Part shown: positions 6,571-7,303 of the stretch, piece by piece
Layout: every line of letters begins with the position of its first letter
How positions within the stretch are numbered: the first letter of the stretch is position 1
Source of the DNA: Campylobacterota bacterium
Lineage (GTDB): Bacteria; Campylobacterota; Campylobacteria; Campylobacterales; SZUA-545
Reading direction: 5' to 3'
Assembly: GCA_030836705.1 (NCBI GenBank)
Contig: JAUPLZ010000150.1
Span: 1 to 7,303, forward strand
Length of the DNA stretch: 7,303 nt
Position numbers and translations under genes: made by a program
Notes under the pieces: generated by a model
What the model saw: only the letters and a program-made list of their open reading frames with translations
Databases searched by the model: none
What the model was told of the DNA's origin: nothing

Positions 6571-7182
6571 CTACTTTTTTTGCTTTGATAGCATAATATT
6601 TACATGAATATTATTTGGATCTAAAATCAAAATATCCTGATAAAGCTCTTGTAAATATTTGTTGTTTGTCTCTTTGTAAACAACGCTTAATTGTTCTAAA
6701 AAAAGAATATCCGTCGGATAAAGATATAGCATTTTATTGACTATTTCAGTTGCTATGTCATATTTTTGTTGATAAATCAAAGCGGTTACAGCGTATAAAT
6801 TGGCATAGTAGTTATAAAAATCTGTTTTTAATATCTCGTATGCCGATTGTTCTGCTTTTTGATACGATGCGGTCGCTAAATAAACTCTAATAATGCCGAG
6901 CTTTGGATCAACAGCATAAATATTTGCAAGCGAAGCTCTTTTGTAATACTCAATAGCATTTGTGTATTTTTTGTCCAAAAAATATAACCAGCCGAATCTA
7001 AGATTGAGTGTATAGCCTTTTGGATAGGCTTCATAAATTGGCGCTAAAACCTTTAAAGCTTCACTGTATTTACCCATTTTTTCATAATCATACGATTTTA
7101 GGTAGCTATTTTTTATCTCTTCTTGCGTAAAGGCAAAAATAGAACCAAAAAAAGCTAGAAAAACTACTATTTTTTTTATCAT
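6571..7182 (-). CDS. Exported TPR-repeat protein
   Basis: This 203-residue protein begins with a typical Sec signal peptide (MIKKIVVFLAFFGSIFA, probable cleavage after Ala17; no lipobox cysteine), so the mature protein should be periplasmic. The remainder is helical TPR-like repeats, roughly at residues 25-54, 58-91, 93-123, 127-157 and 160-193. Recognisable TPR positions include YEKMGKYSEALKVLAPIYEAYP and FLDKKYTNAIEYYKRA. TPR arrays hold other proteins; I see no catalytic motif. The start is supported by GAGGA seven bases upstream (7190-7194 on the minus strand). The ATG directly follows the stop of the upstream minus-strand gene, so the two form one operon. Its stop faces the permease stop across four bases. 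Specific function unknown. Confidence 0.85.
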   Translation of the reverse strand: MIKKIVVFLAFFGSIFAFTQEEIKNSYLKSYDYEKMGKYSEALKVLAPIYEAYPKGYTLNLRFGWLYFLDKKYTNAIEYYKRASLANIYAVDPKLGIIRVYLATASYQKAEQSAYEILKTDFYNYYANLYAVTALIYQQKYDIATEIVNKMLYLYPTDILFLEQLSVVYKETNNKYLQELYQDILILDPNNIHVNIMLSKQKK

Positions 7183-7302
7183 TTAAATATCCTCAAAAAC
7201 ATAACTAAAAGTCGCAATAATTGCGCTGTATAGAGCTTCATTTGTACCAGACTCTAGCATATTAGTCACTGTATATTTCAAGCTTGCATCAACTGCCGGA
7301 GT
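7183..7302 (-). CDS. C-terminal end of an unidentified protein, upstream in the TPR operon
   Basis: On the minus strand the frame from 7302 is open for 39 codons and stops with TAA at 7185-7183, immediately before the TPR gene ATG. The visible C-terminus runs from TPAVDASLKYTVTN to FSYVFEDI. It has no membrane segment or known motif, and I cannot name the family. The reasons to call it coding are the uninterrupted frame to the window edge, the exact junction with the next gene, and that the ribosome binding site of the TPR gene (GAGGA) falls inside its last codons, as is common in operons. The gene continues beyond the window. Confidence 0.65.
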   Translation of the reverse strand, partial: TPAVDASLKYTVTNMLESGTNEALYSAIIATFSYVFEDI

Positions 7303-7303
7303 A

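Noticed and set aside
6593..6614. Inverted repeat ATAATATT ... AATATTAT near the convergent junction
   Set aside because: The stem is only A-T pairs, no T-tract follows on either strand, and it arises from the coding of NNIHVNIM at the end of the TPR protein.

Overview
This window comes from an AT-rich bacterial chromosome. The gene content points to Campylobacterota (the former Epsilonproteobacteria), most like the Sulfurimonas/Sulfurovum-type free-living lineages. Grounds: a SecA followed at once by a single LolC/E-type permease, an arrangement I recall from Campylobacter and Helicobacter; promoters that look like -10 elements with no clear -35; heavy use of AAA, ATA and TTT codons; and tight gene packing. 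The genus is an inference.

Layout from left to right. (1) The C-terminal part of a HIT-family (histidine triad) protein, ending at 217. (2) A 76-bp gap with a plausible promoter, then two translationally coupled genes: a 77-residue unknown and a 711-residue protein with an N-terminal WD40-like beta-propeller and a C-terminal all-helical half built on a ~43-residue period. (3) A 79-bp gap with an extended -10 promoter and a good ribosome binding site, then secA (865 residues, complete). (4) Directly after the secA stop codon, a LolC/LolE-family ABC permease (409 residues). Its first codons form a hairpin plus T-tract that looks like an intrinsic terminator. (5) Four bases beyond the permease stop, and converging with it, a minus-strand gene for an exported TPR protein (203 residues). 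Its start codon touches the stop codon of another minus-strand gene that runs off the right edge.

SecA and the permease have a common theme, export and envelope biogenesis. SecA drives preproteins, including lipoproteins, through SecYEG, and LolC/E-type permeases extract mature lipoproteins from the inner membrane for delivery to the outer membrane. The TPR protein is predicted to be exported and may be a Sec client. The propeller-plus-solenoid protein and its small partner have no function I can assign. They are the least ordinary part of the window, because the domain order (beta-propeller then alpha-solenoid) is the one seen in membrane-coat and intraflagellar-transport proteins.

There is no rRNA, tRNA, CRISPR array, insertion sequence or prophage signal, and no gene-free stretch above 300 bases.
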